From Cryptomeria japonica (Eukaryota > Streptophyta > Pinopsida > Cupressales > Cupressaceae), in assembly GCF_030272615.1 (NCBI RefSeq), contig NW_026728912.1:365001-387500 (forward strand): 22,500 nucleotides of DNA, in the 5' to 3' direction. Position 1 is the stretch's first letter, and each line of letters begins with the position of its first letter. This document shows, piece after piece, positions 1 to 9,668 of this stretch. The notes below the pieces were generated by a model that ran no database searches, was not told the DNA's origin, and saw only the letters and a list, made by a program, of their open reading frames with translations. The translations under genes and the position numbers were made by a program.

Positions 1-1720
1 CTGGGCTGCGCACCAGGGCGGGCTCAAGATGGCACCAGCATTCCCTTTTTCTCACTATCTTTCAAAACGGAAATTTTAAAATCTCGTTTTTTTTTTGCCT
101 TTTATGGAAATTAGTGAAGGCATCGCATCAAAGGTGCGCACCTCGCTGCCCACCTTGGTGTGCTCCGAGGTGCCCACCACGGTGCGCAACGCCGGTGCGA
201 ACCCGGGAGCGCCCCGATGTGTGCTCCAAGGTGCGGCGTGCACGAAGTCGGACCCCGGTTTGCCCCGGGTGCGCACCTCGCGTGCACCTTGGTGCGCACA
301 CCTTGGCTGGGTTGCGCGGCCTGGTGGGCACCATGGTGCGCACCAAGGAGCGCTCCGAAGTGTGCTCCAAGGTGCGGCGTGCACGAAGTCGGAGCCCGGT
401 TTGCCCCGGGTACGCACCTCGCGTGCACCTTCGCCGGGGTGGGCACCTCGGCTGGGTTGCGCGCCCTGGTGCGCACCAAGGAGCGCTCCGAAGTGTGCTC
501 CAAGGTGCGGCGTGCACGAAGTCGGAGCCCGGTTTGCCCCGGGTGCGCACCTTCGCCGCGGTGCGCACCATGGCGTGCACGAAGTCGGAGCCCGGTTTGC
601 CCCGGGTGCGCACCTCGCGTGCACCTTCGGCGGGGTTGCGCGCCCTGGTGGGCACCATGGTGCGCACCAAGGAGCGCTCCGAAGTGTGCTCCAAGGTGCG
701 GCGTGCACGAAGTCGGAGCCCGGTTTGCCCCGGGTGCGCACCTCGCGTGCACCTTCGGCGGGGTTGCGCGCCCTGGTGGGCACCATGGTGCGCACCAAGG
801 AGCGCTCCGAAGTGTGCTCCAAGGTGCGGCGTGCACGAAGTCGGAGCCCGGTTTGCCCCGGGTGCGCACCTCGCGTGCACCTTCGCCGCGGTGGGCACCA
901 TGGCGTGCACGAAGTCGGAGCCCGGTTTGCCCCGGGTGCGCACCTCGCGTGCACCTTCGCCGGGGTGGGCACCTCGGCTGGGTTGCGCGCCCTGGTGCGC
1001 ACCAAGGAGCGCTCCGAAGTGTGCTCCAAGGTGCGGCGTGCACGAAGTCGGAGCCCGGTTTGCCCCGGGTGCGCACCTCGCGTGCACCTTCGCCAGGGTG
1101 GGCACCTCGGTGTGCTCCGAGGTGCGAACCCGAGAGCGCTCCGAGGTGCCCACGAAGTCGAAAGTCGGGTTAATTGCATTGTTTTCCCCGGGTGCGCTCC
1201 GAGGTGCGCAACATCGGCGCGCACCAAGGAGGGCTCCGAAGTGTGCTCCAAGGTGCGCACGATGGCGTGCACCTCTGGTGCGCACGATTCGGAGCTCGGT
1301 TTGACCGGGGTGCGCACACCTTGGCTGGGTTGCGCACCTTTTGTGCGCTCCAAGGTGCGCACGAAGTCGGAGCTCGGTTTGCCCCGGGTGCGCACCTTCG
1401 CCAGGGTGCGCACCTTGATGCGCACGCCTTGGCTGGGCTGCGCACCTTGGTGGGCGCCATGGTGCGCACCTTTCGTGCGCTCCAAGGTGCGCACGAAGTC
1501 GGAGCTCGGTTTGCCCCGGGTGCGCACCTTGGTGGGCGCCATGGTGCACTCCGAGGTGCCCAAGATTGGTGCGCACCAAGGAGCGCTCCGAAGTGCGCTC
1601 CAAGGTGCGCGCGAAGTCGAAAGTTGGGTTAATTGTCCGGTTTGCCTCGGGTGCGCACCTTGCGTGCACCTTCGCCAGGGTGGGCGCCTTGGTGCGCACA
1701 CCTTGGCTGGGCTGCGCACA
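1..1720. repeat. GC-rich IGS subrepeat block around the palindrome GGTGCGCACC
   Basis: Short related units recur with irregular spacing. The landmark GAAGTCGGA(G/C)CCC occurs at about 244, 385, 518, 581, 709, 837, 911 and 1044, so spacing varies from 63 to 141 bp. Each unit combines GGTGCGCACC or GTGCACC words, a GAGCGCTCCGAAGTGTGCTCC segment and GGTTTGCCCCGGG. From about 1150 the units change to variants with GGGTTAATTG and GGAGCTCGG. Spacing is not a multiple of three and both strands stay open in several frames, so this is not protein-coding. It matches the kind of nested subrepeats found in plant rDNA spacers. Confidence 0.85.
23..140 (+). repeat. AT-rich T-run island (island 1)
   Basis: First of eleven full or nearly full islands embedded in the GC-rich repeats. 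Order: CTCAAGATGGCACC, a short pyrimidine run, CACTATCTTTC, AAAACGGAAATTTTAAAATCTC, a run of 10 T, GCCTTTT, GGAAATTAGTGAAGGCA and GCATCAAAGGTGCGCA. The T-run is always on the plus strand, so a rightward transcript would carry oligo-U here. The function is unknown; a termination, nucleosome-excluding or matrix-attachment role is only speculation. This copy has TATGG where most others have TCTGG. Confidence 0.8.
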
Positions 1721-1733
1721 CCTTGGCACCCGC

Positions 1734-1818
1734 GTTTCCTTCATTTTAAATTTTTTTTTTTTACAATCTCTCAAGTGGGAAATTCTATAATCTCAACTTT
1801 TTTTGCCTTTTCAGGAAA
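1734..1818 (+). repeat. Diverged AT-rich T-run island next to the 5S flank (left copy)
   Basis: A diverged relative of the T-run islands with a run of 12 T at 1751-1762, then a second T-run followed by GCCTTTTCAGGAAA. It marks the border between the GC-rich repeats and the 5S downstream flank and is repeated at 9669-9753. Confidence 0.65.
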
Positions 1819-1829
1819 CTTTTGAATGG

Positions 1830-2251
1830 AGCGCATCATTGGTGCGCTCCGAAGTGTGCTCCAAAGCTCTCTCCAGCTGCGTGCACCTGCCCCGGCCGCG
1901 CACCCCGGCCCCGCCCAGCTTCGCTCACCTGTCCCGGGCGTCTGGTGCGGAACCTTAGAGTAAGAAACATCACCGTGCACCTTGGCCAACGTGCGCGACT
2001 CGACCGAGCGCGCACTGGCCGAGGTGCACACCGATTTCACCTGGGTGCGCGCGCAGCACCTCGGGCGCACCGGGGTGCGCGCACAACGCCCGGGTTGCAC
2101 CGTGGCCTGTGTGCTCGGGGCGCCTCGGGTGCGCGCTCGGTGTCGCCCCCGCGCGCGCGGTAGTGCGGGCAGCGCACCCCGGCCCGGCCCGGCCCCGACG
2201 AGAACGCAAACGGGCAAAAGGTTTATTCAAATAGCATTGCGACGCCCGGCG
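1830..2251. other. GC-rich spacer downstream of the 5S gene (left copy), no gene seen
   Basis: Unique GC-rich sequence with scattered GTGCGCGC and GGTGCAC words, between the diverged T-run island and the 3' end of the minus-strand 5S gene. I see no further RNA gene or credible reading frame. A near-identical copy lies at 9765-10186. Confidence 0.6.
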
Positions 2252-2264
2252 AAAAACTAAAAAA
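2252..2264 (-). terminator. RNA polymerase III terminator of 5S rRNA, left copy
   Basis: Read on the minus strand, the 5S 3' end GCACCC is followed at once by six T (2259-2264), then AG and a second run of five T (2252-2256). Runs of four or more T on the non-template strand are the standard Pol III stop. The second run could act as a back-up. Confidence 0.9.
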
Positions 2265-2382
2265 GGGTGCAACACCGGGACTTCCCGGGAGGTCACCCAT
2301 CCCAGTACTACTCCGGCCCAAGCGCGCTTAACTGCGGAGTTCTGATGGGATCCGGTGCACTAACGCTGGTATGATCGCACCC
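2265..2382 (-). rRNA. 5S rRNA: 5S ribosomal RNA, left copy
   Basis: 5S rRNA of the large ribosomal subunit, made by RNA polymerase III. The minus strand begins GGGTGCGATCATACCAGC and ends GTGTTGCACCC, 118 nt before the oligo-T, so about 119-120 nt with terminal U. The ends pair as helix I (GGGTGC with GCACCC). The internal promoter is intact: box A AGTTAAGCGCGCTTG at RNA positions 50-64 (2319-2333) and box C around GGATGGGTGACC at 80-97 (2286-2303). The base before the start is C, as in plant 5S genes, and a TAAGTA hexamer sits at -28 to -23, where angiosperms have a TATA-like element. The gene runs opposite to the 35S unit implied by the Pol I promoters at 13-17 kb. It is identical to the copy at 10200-10317, with no inactivating change visible. 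Confidence 0.97.
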
Positions 2383-2412
2383 GTTATGAGCTTGTCGCAG
2401 TGTGTACTTAGC
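2383..2412 (-). promoter_or_regulatory. 5S upstream flank with C at -1 and TA-rich hexamer near -28
   Basis: On the minus strand the base at -1 is C and TAAGTA occupies -28 to -23. Known angiosperm 5S genes use a TATATA-like box near -28, a GC dinucleotide near -12 and C at -1. Here the nearest GC dinucleotides are at -16/-15 and -9/-8, so the -12 element is not a clear match. Confidence 0.5.
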
Positions 2413-2785
2413 AAACCGCGACCCACGTGCGAATCCACCCCGGCCACCCACCCCCGTCGAGGTGCACACCCTCCCTCGCGAAGTGCGCCCCGTTCGCCAA
2501 GTGTGAGCCCTGCCCGGGTGCGCGCACCTTGCTAGGGCGTCGGGTGTGCACCCGGCCCGGCCTACGTGCGTGCACCTGGAGGGGGCGTCGTGTGCGTGCA
2601 GTGTCCCGTCTGCAACGCGGTGCCCACACACCACCTCGGGCGCAACGACCTGCGCTCACATGTGGGCCGAGTGCACCTTGGTGCATGTTCGGGGCGCCTC
2701 GGGTGCACGCTCGATCTTGCCCCGGTGCACCAAGGCGCTCGGTTTGCCCCGGGTGCGCACTTGGTGCAAGGTGGGCACCCAAAAT
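2413..2785. other. GC-rich 5S upstream spacer (left copy), no gene seen
   Basis: Sequence rich in GTGCAC and GGTGCGC words, without clear tandem periodicity. It separates the 5S gene from the purine-rich segment. No gene or convincing regulatory site is recognised. It is repeated at 10348-10720. Confidence 0.55.
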
Positions 2786-3170
2786 AGGGATCAAGCACCA
2801 AAACACAAGTTTCGGGATGCAAAATGGGACCCAAGGACCACAAATGCGTTCCAAGACCCATGATGGGTCCACGAGAACAAAAATGTGTTCCGAGACTTAA
2901 TAAACAAATATTGGGTTTTAGGAGAAGAAACATGCTCTGATGCCCAAAACGAGAATCGACCCCGAAAAGGCCACAGGCCAAAAGTGGGATGCGAGACAAA
3001 AAAAAATGGGACCCGAGGACCAAAATTGGGTTCCCAGGTCGAAGACAGGGCAACCGGACAAGAAACGACCTCTAAGGCTCGAAATGAGTCCCGGCGACTA
3101 AAACTTGACAAGAAGCACCCATCAGGCACCCAACTCGACACCCATGGGATGCCGACCCACCCGGGCTTCC
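2786..3170. repeat. Purine-rich, degenerate short-repeat segment (left copy)
   Basis: About 385 bp that is much less GC-rich than its surroundings. Loosely repeated words such as GGGACC, GGACCA, CAAAAT, GTTCC and GAGAC give a degenerate periodicity of a few tens of bases. Short open frames exist on both strands but look like no protein I know. It is repeated almost unchanged at 10721-11105, and its function is unknown. Confidence 0.55.
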
Positions 3171-3637
3171 ACCTAGCACACCTTGGCACCCACCCACCCT
3201 CGCACCCAACCTCGCACCCAACTTAGCACCTTTGAACCCACATTGGCACTCACCCTGACCCTGGCACCTTGGAACCCACATTGGCACTCACCTTGACCCT
3301 GGCACCCACCTTTGCACTCACCTTGGGACCCACCCTGGCTCCCACCTCGGCACCCACCCAGACACCCACCTTGGTTCCTTGGCACCCACCTTGGATCCTT
3401 GGCACCCACCCCGACACCCACCTTGGCACGCAACTTGGCTACTTGCCACCCATCTTGGCTCCTTGACGCCCACCCCGACAACCACCCCGTGACCTACCCT
3501 GGCTAGGGTTGGTGCACACCCACCCTGGTGCCCACCTTGGCACCCACCCTATGACCCACCTTGGCACGCACCTTAGTACCCACCCCGTTACCCACCCTAG
3601 GACCCACCCCGTGACCCACCTTGGCCAGGGTGGGTGC
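3171..3637. repeat. CACCCACC / CTTGGCACCCACC minisatellite array (left copy)
   Basis: Irregular tandem units of the form CTTGGCACCCACC with variants ACCCTGGC, GTGACCC and CCTAGC. The plus strand is strongly C-rich and the minus strand correspondingly G-rich. Predicted products of the frames are low-complexity Thr-His-Pro or Gly-Trp-Val strings, so this is non-coding. The matching array at 11106 onward continues for a further 1.2 kb. Confidence 0.8.
3189..3207 (-). other. Canonical G-quadruplex motif on the minus strand (left copy)
   Basis: Plus-strand C triplets at 3189-3191, 3193-3195, 3197-3199 and 3205-3207 give four G triplets on the minus strand with loops of 1, 1 and 5 nt. That satisfies the usual G3+N1-7 rule. 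Formation in the cell is not shown. Confidence 0.6.
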
Positions 3638-3678
3638 CTTGGTGCGCACAACTTGCCTGGGCTGCACACCAGGGCGGG

Positions 3679-3802
3679 CTCAAGATGGCACCCGCGTTCC
3701 GTTTTTTTCACTATCTTTCAAAACGGAAATTTTAAAATCTCATTTTTTTCTTTTTTTTGCCTTTTCTGGAAATTAGTGAAGGCAGCGCATCAAAGGTGCG
3801 CA
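3679..3802 (+). repeat. AT-rich T-run island 2
   Basis: Island with a split T-run (T7, C, T8) before GCCTTTTCTGG. It sits just right of the CACCCACC array and re-opens the GC-rich repeat block. Confidence 0.75.
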
Positions 3803-4199
3803 ATGCTGGTGCGAACCCGGGAGCGCTCCGATGTGTGCTCCAAGGTGCGGCGTGCACGAAGTCCGAGCCCGGTTTGCCCCGGGTGCGCACCTCGCGTGCA
3901 CCTTCGCCGGGGTGAGCACCTTGGCTGGGTTGCGCGCCCTGGTGCGTACCAAGGAGCGCTCTGAAGTGTGCTCCAAGGTGCGGCGTGCACGAAGTCGGAG
4001 CCCGGTTTGCCCCGGGTGTGCACCTCGGGTGCGCACCTCGCGTGCACCTTCGCTGCGGTGGGCACCTTGGCTGGGTTGCGCGCCTTGGTGGGCACCATGC
4101 AGTGCACGAAGTCGGAGCCCGGTTTGCCCCGGGCGCGCACCTCCGCCAGGGTGGGCACCTTGGTGCGCACAACTTGCCTGGGCTGCGCACCAGGAAGGG

Positions 4200-4316
4200 C
4201 TCAAGATGGCACCCGCGTTCCGTTTTTTTCACTATCTTTCAGAACGGAAATTTTAAAATATCGTTTTTTTTTGCCTTTTCTGGAAATTAGTGAAGGCAGC
4301 GCATCAAAGGTGCGCA
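4200..4316 (+). repeat. AT-rich T-run island 3
   Basis: Carries the diagnostic variants CAGAACGG and AAAATATCG, shared only with the island at 6274-6390. This identifies the two as recent duplicates. Confidence 0.75.
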
Positions 4317-4554
4317 ACGCTGGTGCGAACCTGGGAGCGCTCCGATGTGTGCTCCAAGGTGCGGCGTGCACAAAGTCGGAGCCCGGTTTGCCCCGGGTGC
4401 GCCCTGGTGGGCACCATGGTGCGCACCAAGGAGCGCTCCGAAGTGTGCTCCAAGGTGCGGCCTGCACGAAGTCGGAGCCCGGTTTGCCCCGGGTGTGCAC
4501 CTCGGGTGGGCACCTTGGTGCGCATGCCTTGCCTGGGCTGCGCACCAGGGCGGG

Positions 4555-4672
4555 CTCAAGATGGCACCCGCGTTCCTTTTTTTTCACTATCTTTCAAAAC
4601 GGAAATTTTAAAATCTCATTTTTTTTTGCCTTTTTCTGGAAATTAGTGAAGGCAGCGCATCAAAGGTGCGCA
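4555..4672 (+). repeat. AT-rich T-run island 4
   Basis: Variant with GCCTTTTTCTGG after the T-run, shared with the island at 6907-7024. Confidence 0.75.
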
Positions 4673-4835
4673 CCTCGCTGCCCACCACGGTGCGCAACGC
4701 CGGTGGGCACCCGGGAGTGCTTCGAAGTGTGCTCCAAGGTGTTGCGTGCACGTTGTCGGAGCCCGGTTTGCCCCGGGTGCGCACCTCGCGTGCACCTTCG
4801 TCGGGGTGGGCACCTTGGCTTGGTTTGCCCCGGCT

Positions 4836-5395
4836 GCGCTCCGAAGCGGGGTTATTGGAGCGCCGCCTCTTTTTTTGTCGGAGCGTTTGGTGGGGTTTCT
4901 CGCATTGGCTCTTCCGAGGCCCGGTTGCCACCCTGGCGCGCACGAAGTCGGAAGTAGGGTTAATTGCCCGGGTGCGCACCTTTGCCAGGGTGGCACCTTA
5001 CCTGGGCTGCGCACCAGGGCGGGCTCAAGATGGCACGCGCGTTCCGTTTTTTTCACTATCTTTCAAAACGGAAATTTTAAAATCTCCTTTTTTTTTTGCC
5101 TTTTCTGGAAATTAGTGAAGGCAGCGCATCAAAGGTGCGCACCTCGCTGCCCACCTTGGTGTGCTCTGAGGTGCGCACCCGGGAGCGCTACGAAGTGTGC
5201 TCCAAGGTGCGGCGTGCACGTTGTCGGAGCCCGGTTTGCCCCGGGTGCGCACCTCGCCTGCACCTTGGCCGGGGTGGGCACCTTGGCTGGGTTTGCCCAG
5301 GGTGCGCTCCGAAGCGGGGTTACTGGAGCGCCCCCTCTTTTTTTGTCAGAGAGTTTGGTGGGGTTTCTCGCATTGGCTCTTCCCAGGCCCGGTTG
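4836..5395. repeat. Two copies of a GCGGGGTTA...GGTGGGGTTTCTCGC module
   Basis: A roughly 95-bp element runs from GCGCTCCGAAGCGGGGTTA through a T7 run and GTTTGGTGGGGTTTCTCGC to GGCCCGGTTG. It occurs at 4836-4930 and 5304-5395, each time shortly before a GGGTTAATTGCCCGGG segment and the next AT-rich island. It is specific to this sub-block and its function is unknown. Confidence 0.65.
5024..5141 (+). repeat. AT-rich T-run island 5
   Basis: Variant beginning CTCAAGATGGCACGCGC, shared with the island at 7377-7494. Confidence 0.75.
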
Positions 5396-5518
5396 TTGGG
5401 TGCGCTCCCACCCTGGCGCGCGCGAAGTTGGAAGTTGGGTTAATTGCCCGGGCGCGCACCTTCGCCAGGGTGGGCACCTTGGTGCGCAAACCTTGGCTGG
5501 GCTGCGCACCAGGGCGGG

Positions 5519-5636
5519 CTCAAGATGGCACCAGCATTCCCTTTTTCTCACTATCTTTCAAAACGGAAATTTTAAAATCTCGTTTTTTTTTTGCCTTTTA
5601 TGGAAATTAGTGAAGGCATCGCATCAAAGGTGCGCA
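5519..5636 (+). repeat. AT-rich T-run island 6
   Basis: Variant with GCACCAGCATTCCC and TATGGAAATTAG, shared with the islands at 23-140 and 7872-7989. It shows that this block was copied three times. Confidence 0.75.
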
Positions 5637-6273
5637 CCTCGCTGCCCACCTTGGTGTGCTCCGAGGTGCCCACCACGGTGCGCAACGCCGGTGCGAACCC
5701 TGGGAGCGCCCCGATGTGTGCTCCAAGGTGCGGCGTGCACGAAGTCGGACCCCGGTTTGCCCCGGGTGCGCACCTCGCGTGCACCTTGGTGCGCACACCT
5801 TGGCTGGGTTGCGCGGCCTGGTGGGCACCATGGTGCGCACCAAGGAGCGCTCCGAAGTGTGCTCCAAGGTGCGGCGTGCACGAAGTCGGAGCCCGGTTTG
5901 CCCCGGGTGCGCACCTTCGCCGCGGTGGGCACCATGGCGTGCACGAAGTCGGAGCCCGGTTTGCCCCGGGTGCGCACCTCGCGTGCACCTTCGCCGGGGT
6001 GGGCACCTCGGCTGGGTTGCGCGCCCTGGTGCGCACCAAGGAGCGCTCTGAAGTGTGCTCCAAGGTGCGGCGTGCACGAAGTCGGAGCCCGGTTTGCCCC
6101 GGGTGTGCACCTCGCGTGCACCTTCGCTGCGGTGGGCACCTTGGCTGGGTTGCGCGCCTTGGTGGGCACCATGCAGTGCACGAAGTCGGAGCCCGGTTTG
6201 CCCCGGGCGCGCACCTCCGCCAGGGTGGGCACCTTGGTGCGCACAACTTGCCTGGGCTGCGCACCAGGAAGGG

Positions 6274-6390
6274 CTCAAGATGGCACCCGCGTTCCGTTTT
6301 TTTCACTATCTTTCAGAACGGAAATTTTAAAATATCGTTTTTTTTTGCCTTTTCTGGAAATTAGTGAAGGCAGCGCATCAAAGGTGCGCA
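6274..6390 (+). repeat. AT-rich T-run island 7
   Basis: Duplicate of the island at 4200-4316, with the same CAGAACGG and ATATCG variants. Confidence 0.75.
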
Positions 6391-6906
6391 ACGCTGGTGC
6401 GAACCTGGGAGCGCTCCGATGTGTGCTCCAAGGTGCGGCGTGCACGAAGTCGGACCCCGGTTTGCCCCGGGTGCGCACCTCGCGTGCACCTTGGTGCGCA
6501 CACCTTGGCTGGGTTGCGCGCCCTGGTGGGCACCATGGTGCGCACCAAGGAGCGCTCCGAAGTGTGCTCCAAGGTGCGGCGTGCACGAAGTCGGAGCCCG
6601 GTTTGCCCCGGGTGCGCACCTCGCGTGCACCTTCGCCGCGGTGGGCACCATGGCGTGCACGAAGTCGGAGCCCGGTTTGCCCCGGGTGCGCACCTCGCGT
6701 GCACCTTCGCCGGGGTGGGCACCTTGGTGTGCAGACCTTGGCTGGGTTGCGCGCCCTGGTGGGCACCATGGTGCGCACCAAGGAGCGCTCCGAAGTGTGC
6801 TCCAAGGTGCGGCCTGCACGAAGTCGGAGCCCGGTTTGCCCCGGGTGTGCACCTCGGGTGGGCACCTTGGTGCGCATGCCTTGCCTGGGCTGCGCACCAG
6901 GGCGGG

Positions 6907-7024
6907 CTCAAGATGGCACCCGCGTTCCTTTTTTTTCACTATCTTTCAAAACGGAAATTTTAAAATCTCATTTTTTTTTGCCTTTTTCTGGAAATTAGTG
7001 AAGGCAGCGCATCAAAGGTGCGCA
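6907..7024 (+). repeat. AT-rich T-run island 8
   Basis: Duplicate of the island at 4555-4672. Confidence 0.75.
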
Positions 7025-7187
7025 CCTCGCTGCCCACCACGGTGCGCAACGCCGGTGGGCACCCGGGAGTGCTTCGAAGTGTGCTCCAAGGTGCTGCGTG
7101 CACGTTGTCGGAGCCCGGTTTGCCCCGGGTGCGCACCTCGCGTGCACCTTCGTCGGGGTGGGCACCTTGGCTGGGTTTGCCCCGGCT

Positions 7188-7748
7188 GCGCTCCGAAGCG
7201 GGGTTATTGGAGCGCCGCCTCTTTTTTTGTCGGAGCGTTTGGTGGGGTTTCTCGCATTGGCTCTTCCGAGGCCCGGTTGCCACCCTGGCGCGCACGAAGT
7301 CGGAAGTAGGGTTAATTGCCCGGGTGCGCACCTTTGCCAGGGTGGGCACCTTACCTGGGCTGCGCACCAGGGCGGGCTCAAGATGGCACGCGCGTTCCGT
7401 TTTTTTCACTATCTTTCAAAACGGAAATTTTAAAATCTCCTTTTTTTTTTGCCTTTTCTGGAAATTAGTGAAGGCAGCGCATCAAAGGTGCGCACCTCGC
7501 TGCCCACCTTGGTGTGCTCTGAGGTGCGCACCCGGGAGCGCTACGAAGTGTGCTCCAAGGTGCGGCGTGCACGTTGTCGGAGCCCGGTTTGCCCCGGGTG
7601 CGCACCTCGCCTGCACCTTGGCCGGGGTGGGCACCTTGGCTGGGTTTGCCCAGGGTGCGCTCCGAAGCGGGGTTACTGGAGCGCCCCCTCTTTTTTTGTC
7701 AGAGCGTTTGGTGGGGTTTCTCGCATTGGCTCTTCCCAGGCCCGGTTG
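7188..7748. repeat. Two further copies of the GCGGGGTTA...GGTGGGGTTTCTCGC module
   Basis: Copies at 7188-7279 and 7657-7748 correspond to those at 4836 and 5304 through the roughly 2.35-kb nested duplication. Confidence 0.65.
7377..7494 (+). repeat. AT-rich T-run island 9
   Basis: Duplicate of the island at 5024-5141, with a T-run of about eleven. Confidence 0.75.
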
Positions 7749-7871
7749 TTGGGTGCGCTCCCACCCTGGCGCGCGCGAAGTTGGAAGTTGGGTTAATTGC
7801 CCGGGCGCGCACCTTCGCCAGGGTGGGCACCTTGGTGCGCACACCTTGGCTGGGCTGCGCACCAGGGCGGG

Positions 7872-7989
7872 CTCAAGATGGCACCAGCATTCCCTTTTTC
7901 TCACTATCTTTCAAAACGGAAATTTTAAAATCTCGTTTTTTTTTTGCCTTTTATGGAAATTAGTGAAGGCATCGCATCAAAGGTGCGCA
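7872..7989 (+). repeat. AT-rich T-run island 10
   Basis: Counterpart of island 1 in the right copy of the segmental duplication. Confidence 0.8.
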
Positions 7990-9655
7990 CCTCGCTGCCC
8001 ACCTTGGTGTGCTCCGAGGTGCCCACCACGGTGCGCAACGCCGGTGCGAACCCGGGAGCGCCCCGATGTGTGCTCCAAGGTGCGGCGTGCACGAAGTCGG
8101 ACCCCGGTTTGCCCCGGGTGCGCACCTCGCGTGCACCTTGGTGCGCACACCTTGGCTGGGTTGCGCGGCCTGGTGGGCACCATGGTGCGCACCAAGGAGC
8201 GCTCCGAAGTGTGCTCCAAGGTGCGGCGTGCACGAAGTCGGAGCCCGGTTTGCCCCGGGTACGCACCTCGCGTGCACCTTCGCCGGGGTGGGCACCTCGG
8301 CTGGGTTGCGCGCCCTGGTGCGCACCAAGGAGCGCTCCGAAGTGTGCTCCAAGGTGCGGCGTGCACGAAGTCGGAGCCCGGTTTGCCCCGGGTGCGCACC
8401 TTCGCCGCGGTGCGCACCATGGCGTGCACGAAGTCGGAGCCCGGTTTGCCCCGGGTGCGCACACTCGCGTGCACCTTCGGCGGGGTTGCGCGCCCTGGTG
8501 GGCACCATGGTGCGCACCAAGGAGCGCTCCGAAGTGTGCTCCAAGGTGCGGCGTGCACGAAGTCGGAGCCCGGTTTGCCCCGGGTGCGCACCTCGCGTGC
8601 ACCTTCGGCGGGGTTGCGCGCCCTGGTGGGCACCATGGTGCGCACCAAGGAGCGCTCCGAAGTGTGCTCCAAGGTGCGGCGTGCACGAAGTCGGAGCCCG
8701 GTTTGCCCCGGGTGCGCACCTCGCGTGCACCTTCGCCGCGGTGGGCACCATGGCGTGCACGAAGTCGGAGCCCGGTTTGCCCCGGGTGCGCACCTCGCGT
8801 GCACCTTCGCCGGGGTGGGCACCTCGGCTGGGTTGCGCGCCCTGGTGCGCACCAAGGAGCGCTCCGAAGTGTGCTCCAAGGTGCGGCGTGCACGAAGTCG
8901 GAGCCCGGTTTGCCCCGGGTGCGCACCTCGCGTGCACCTTCGCCAGGGTGGGCACCTTGGGCACCTCGGTGCGCACACCTTCTCAATGTTTTCTTGCCTT
9001 TTCTGGAAATTGGTGAAGGCAGCGCATCAAAGGTGCGCACCTCGGTGTGCTCCGAGGTGCGAACCCGAGAGCGCTCCGAGGTGCCCACGAAGTCGAAAGT
9101 CGGGTTAATTGCATTGTTTTCCCCGGGTGCGCTCCGAGGTGCGCAACATCGGCGCGCACCAAGGAGGGCTCCGAAGTGTGCTCCAAGGTGCGCACGATGG
9201 CGTGCACCTCTGGTGCGCACGATTCGGAGCTCGGTTTGACCGGGGTGCGCACACCTTGGCTGGGTTGCGCACCTTTTGTGCGCTCCAAGGTGCGCACGAA
9301 GTCGGAGCTCGGTTTGCCCCGGGTGCGCACCTTCGCCAGGGTGCGCACCTTGATGCGCACGCCTTGGCTGGGCTGCGCACCTTGGTGGGCGCCATGGTGC
9401 GCACCTTTCGTGCGCTCCAAGGTGCGCACGAAGTCGGAGCTCGGTTTGCCCCGGGTGCGCACCTTGGTGGGCGCCATGGTGCACTCCGAGGTGCCCAAGA
9501 TTGGTGCGCACCAAGGAGCGCTCCGAAGTGCGCTCCAAGGTGCGCGCGAAGTCGAAAGTTGGGTTAATTGTCCGGTTTGCCTCGGGTGCGCACCTTGCGT
9601 GCACCTTCGCCAGGGTGGGCGCCTTGGTGCGCACACCTTGGCTGGGCTGCGCACA
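7990..9655. repeat. GC-rich IGS subrepeat block, right copy
   Basis: Counterpart of 141-1720, with the same series of GAAGTCGGAGCCC units and the same transition to GGGTTAATTG and GGAGCTCGG variants. A one-base insertion at about 8463 (GCACACTCGCG instead of GCACCTCGCG) shifts every open frame without visible consequence, as expected for non-coding DNA. Confidence 0.85.
8981..9039 (+). repeat. Truncated AT-rich island inside the copy-specific insertion
   Basis: Only the right half is present (CTTGCCTTTTCTGGAAATTGGTGAAGGCAGCGCATCAAAGG, split here by no gap but lacking the upstream AAAACGGAAATTTTAAAATC part and the long T-run). It lies in the roughly 85 bp missing from the left copy. Confidence 0.65.
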
Positions 9656-9668
9656 CCTTGGCACCCGC

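Larger units (their letters stand above)
1..3637. repeat. Segmental duplication of the IGS, left copy (partial at window edge)
   Basis: This stretch recurs at 7850-11572 in the same order and orientation: GC-rich repeats, AT-rich island, 5S gene, purine-rich segment, CACCCACC array. The offset is 7849 at the left edge. It becomes 7850 after a one-base change near 8463 and 7935 after an indel of about 85 bp near 1108/8970, then stays within one base of that. Only scattered substitutions are visible by eye, for example a T/C difference in the CACCCACC array. The copies part at 3637/11572, where this one switches to GC-rich repeats and the other continues as CACCCACC. The left boundary lies outside the window. 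Recent unequal exchange or conversion is the likely cause. Confidence 0.9.
3638..7849. repeat. GC-rich nested repeat block with eight AT-rich islands
   Basis: Same GGTGCGCACC/GAAGTCGGA family as at 1-1720, organised as longer units each starting at an AT-rich island. Larger nested duplications are visible: about 4555-5636 recurs at 6907-7989 with offsets of 2351-2353, and about 3961-4316 recurs at 6048-6390 with an offset of 2087 that falls to 2074 across a 13-bp deletion. The section from about 5519 repeats the sequence at 23 and 7872 before diverging near 5905. No coding gene is supported; the longest open frames overlap others on both strands. Confidence 0.8.

Noticed and set aside
2265-2382. 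5S sequence as part of a Cassandra-type retrotransposon, whose LTRs carry 5S-like sequence
   Set aside because: The gene is full length with its own terminator and upstream C at -1. I see no LTR ends, primer-binding site or polypurine tract nearby, and the repeated unit is a 7.9-kb spacer module.
4746-6998. Very long open frame (750 codons) and similar frames of 500-700 codons at 76-1825 and 7018-9709 on both strands
   Set aside because: They overlap other long frames on both strands, consist of Arg/Ala/Pro/Cys-rich repeats, run straight through AT-rich islands and T-runs, and shift frame between copies that differ by single-base indels. They are stop-poor GC-rich repeats, not genes.
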